Source of the DNA: DSWT01 sp049975385
Lineage (GTDB): Bacteria > Chloroflexota > Anaerolineae > B4-G1 > SLSP01
Direction of reading: 5' to 3'
NCBI GenBank assembly: GCA_049975385.1
Contig: JBNGDO010000192.1
Location: 1-7,741, forward strand
Length of the DNA stretch: 7,741 nt
Position 1 is the first letter of the stretch. Every line of letters starts with the position of its first letter. Of the stretch, positions 6,869-7,741 are shown one piece after another. The translations under genes and the position numbers were made by a program. The notes under the pieces are model-generated. The model ran no database searches. It saw only the letters and a program-made list of their open reading frames with translations, and had not been told where the DNA came from.

Positions 6869-6876
6869 CAAATAAC
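6869..6876. repeat. Target-site duplication, right copy
   Basis: Second copy of CAAATAAC (9 bases, 6869-6877, if the shared G is counted). It directly abuts the end of the inverted repeat at 6868. Confidence 0.8.
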
Positions 6877-7462
6877 GAATCGCCCAGGGATCTTGTTCTA
6901 CAAAAAAGTCCGTTACATGCCCGATTTCCCCGTCCGTAGCCTGGATATCATACCCTTCCACTTCTCGGCAACTGTGTAAACAGGGATTTGGTAAGGAATT
7001 GCCTTGCATCGAGACCTGGAGTTCATCCTTTGCACTACTGGGCAATCGCTCTTCTGTCGGTGGGTAGAGCGTGGGCGGAAGGTCCACAGGTGGCATCGTG
7101 TCTGGCGGTATATAGGCAACCGGCGCAGAAAACCTGGCCCCTTGCCATGGCCAGCCGTGATAGGTGTGCAAGTCTTCGAGTTGTTGCCGGGATACTGGTT
7201 TGGCCAGATCAATTTCGGGACTTTGGTCGACCTGTTGTTGCGTGAGATGTGTACGTATCACCTTGTCTGGTCCTAAGGATATGCCTTCAACTACATTCGG
7301 CGACAGGAGGATTTTCCGGCCCAGCAGCCAGGGGCCTGTATCCACGACGATATAGCACACGTCCAAAGTACAACCATCAAAATAGACATCATGGACGGTG
7401 CCAAAATCACCATCCGTACCACGGACGGTATAATCATAGAGTGCTTTAACACGCTTTAGCAT

Positions 7463-7741
7463 ATCTTTTGCCTCCTTAAGTAGGTTTTCCTGCTATTCGG
7501 ATGAAGGCATTTTGCAGGATATCCTGTAGTGTATAGATCGCGGCCGCCAGGCATCTCGAAAAAGTCGGCATCTTAGGTAGAGAAAGTATCGGGCATCGAA
7601 ATTTCCGTCAATGCACCAGGAAGTTGGAAACGCACGTCAAAAGAGAGTTTGAGCATTGTGAGTGCAATGCGTCAGCATATGATGACTTTTACGAGGATAT
7701 CCAGGCTCTGTAGGATTATAGGTATGAACCCAGGGTAAGCC
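7463..7741. other. Region upstream of the PRC-barrel gene, no gene seen
   Basis: No gene-like frame on either strand. On the minus strand it must hold the promoter of the PRC-barrel gene. Weak options are TTGACG (7606-7611) with TACTTT (7583-7588) at 17-base spacing, and a TATAAT at 7715-7720 whose -35 would fall at the window edge. An AGGATATCCT palindrome occurs near 7517-7526. None is strong enough to call. Confidence 0.4.

Larger units (their letters stand above)
6477..7462 (-). pseudogene. PRC-barrel domain protein gene disrupted by a small insertion
   Basis: The intact frame from ATG 7462 (AAGGAGG eight bases upstream) codes for 213 residues and stops at TGA 6821-6823. The first 198 residues give a complete N-terminal PRC-barrel-like domain (about 1-100, starting MLKRVKALYDYTVRGTDG and including VDTGPWLLGRKILLSP), a proline-rich linker (about 110-145), and the first half of a second PRC barrel (CREVEGYDIQATDGEIGHV, DPWAIRYL). 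The second half lies downstream in another frame (6707 to 6477: LVDTRDWLLPGKTVLIATNWI). Removing 161 bases (a 153-bp insert plus one 8-base duplicate) joins them as DPWAIRYL-LVDTRDWLLPGK, a normal PRC continuation, for 274 residues in all. PRC barrels occur in stress-associated, RNA-processing and photosynthetic proteins; the role here is unknown. The truncated 213-residue form may still be made. Confidence 0.85.

Noticed and set aside
6988..7276. Plus-strand open frames opposite the PRC-barrel gene
   Set aside because: They are overlapping shadows of a recognisable minus-strand gene and show no motif or SD of their own.

Overview
The window is bacterial. It is dominated by a minus-strand operon for aromatic amino acid biosynthesis. 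Read in the direction of transcription (high to low coordinates), it runs: a broken PRC-barrel gene, a long non-coding stretch, L-lactate dehydrogenase (ldh), an aromatic leader/attenuator, then aroH, pheA, aroF (DAHP synthase type I-beta), tyrA, aroA and the start of aroE, which leaves the window at base 1. Gene style and short ATTCGTAATTCG-type intergenic repeats suggest a Chloroflexota-like organism. That is an impression from recognition, not a measured placement.

The six enzymes cover the entry step (DAHP synthase), two later common-pathway steps (shikimate dehydrogenase, EPSP synthase), and the Phe/Tyr branch (chorismate mutase, prephenate dehydratase, prephenate dehydrogenase). Gaps between genes are short (a 4-base overlap up to 85 bases), and each gene has a good Shine-Dalgarno (SD) sequence. 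Two gaps hold related AT-rich inverted repeats that start at or just before the stop codons of aroH and aroF.

The most interesting element lies between ldh and aroH (about 4832-5054). It contains a sigma70-like promoter, then a 25-codon reading frame in which 8 of 9 consecutive codons (6-14) encode Trp, Phe or Tyr (WFSYYYFYF), then a perfect 14-bp intrinsic terminator ending just before the aroH ribosome binding site. Three mutually exclusive RNA pairings can be drawn: a 1:2 hairpin, a 2:3 antiterminator and the 3:4 terminator. They are arranged as in classical ribosome-mediated attenuation. This explains how the whole operon could sense aromatic aminoacyl-tRNA supply.

At the right end, a two-domain PRC-barrel gene is split by a non-coding insertion of about 153 bp with 23-bp imperfect terminal inverted repeats and an 8-9 bp target duplication (a MITE-like element). 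Removing it restores one continuous 274-codon frame. The 431 bases between this gene and ldh hold no convincing gene, only a 12-bp inverted repeat and a weak, stop-interrupted reading frame.
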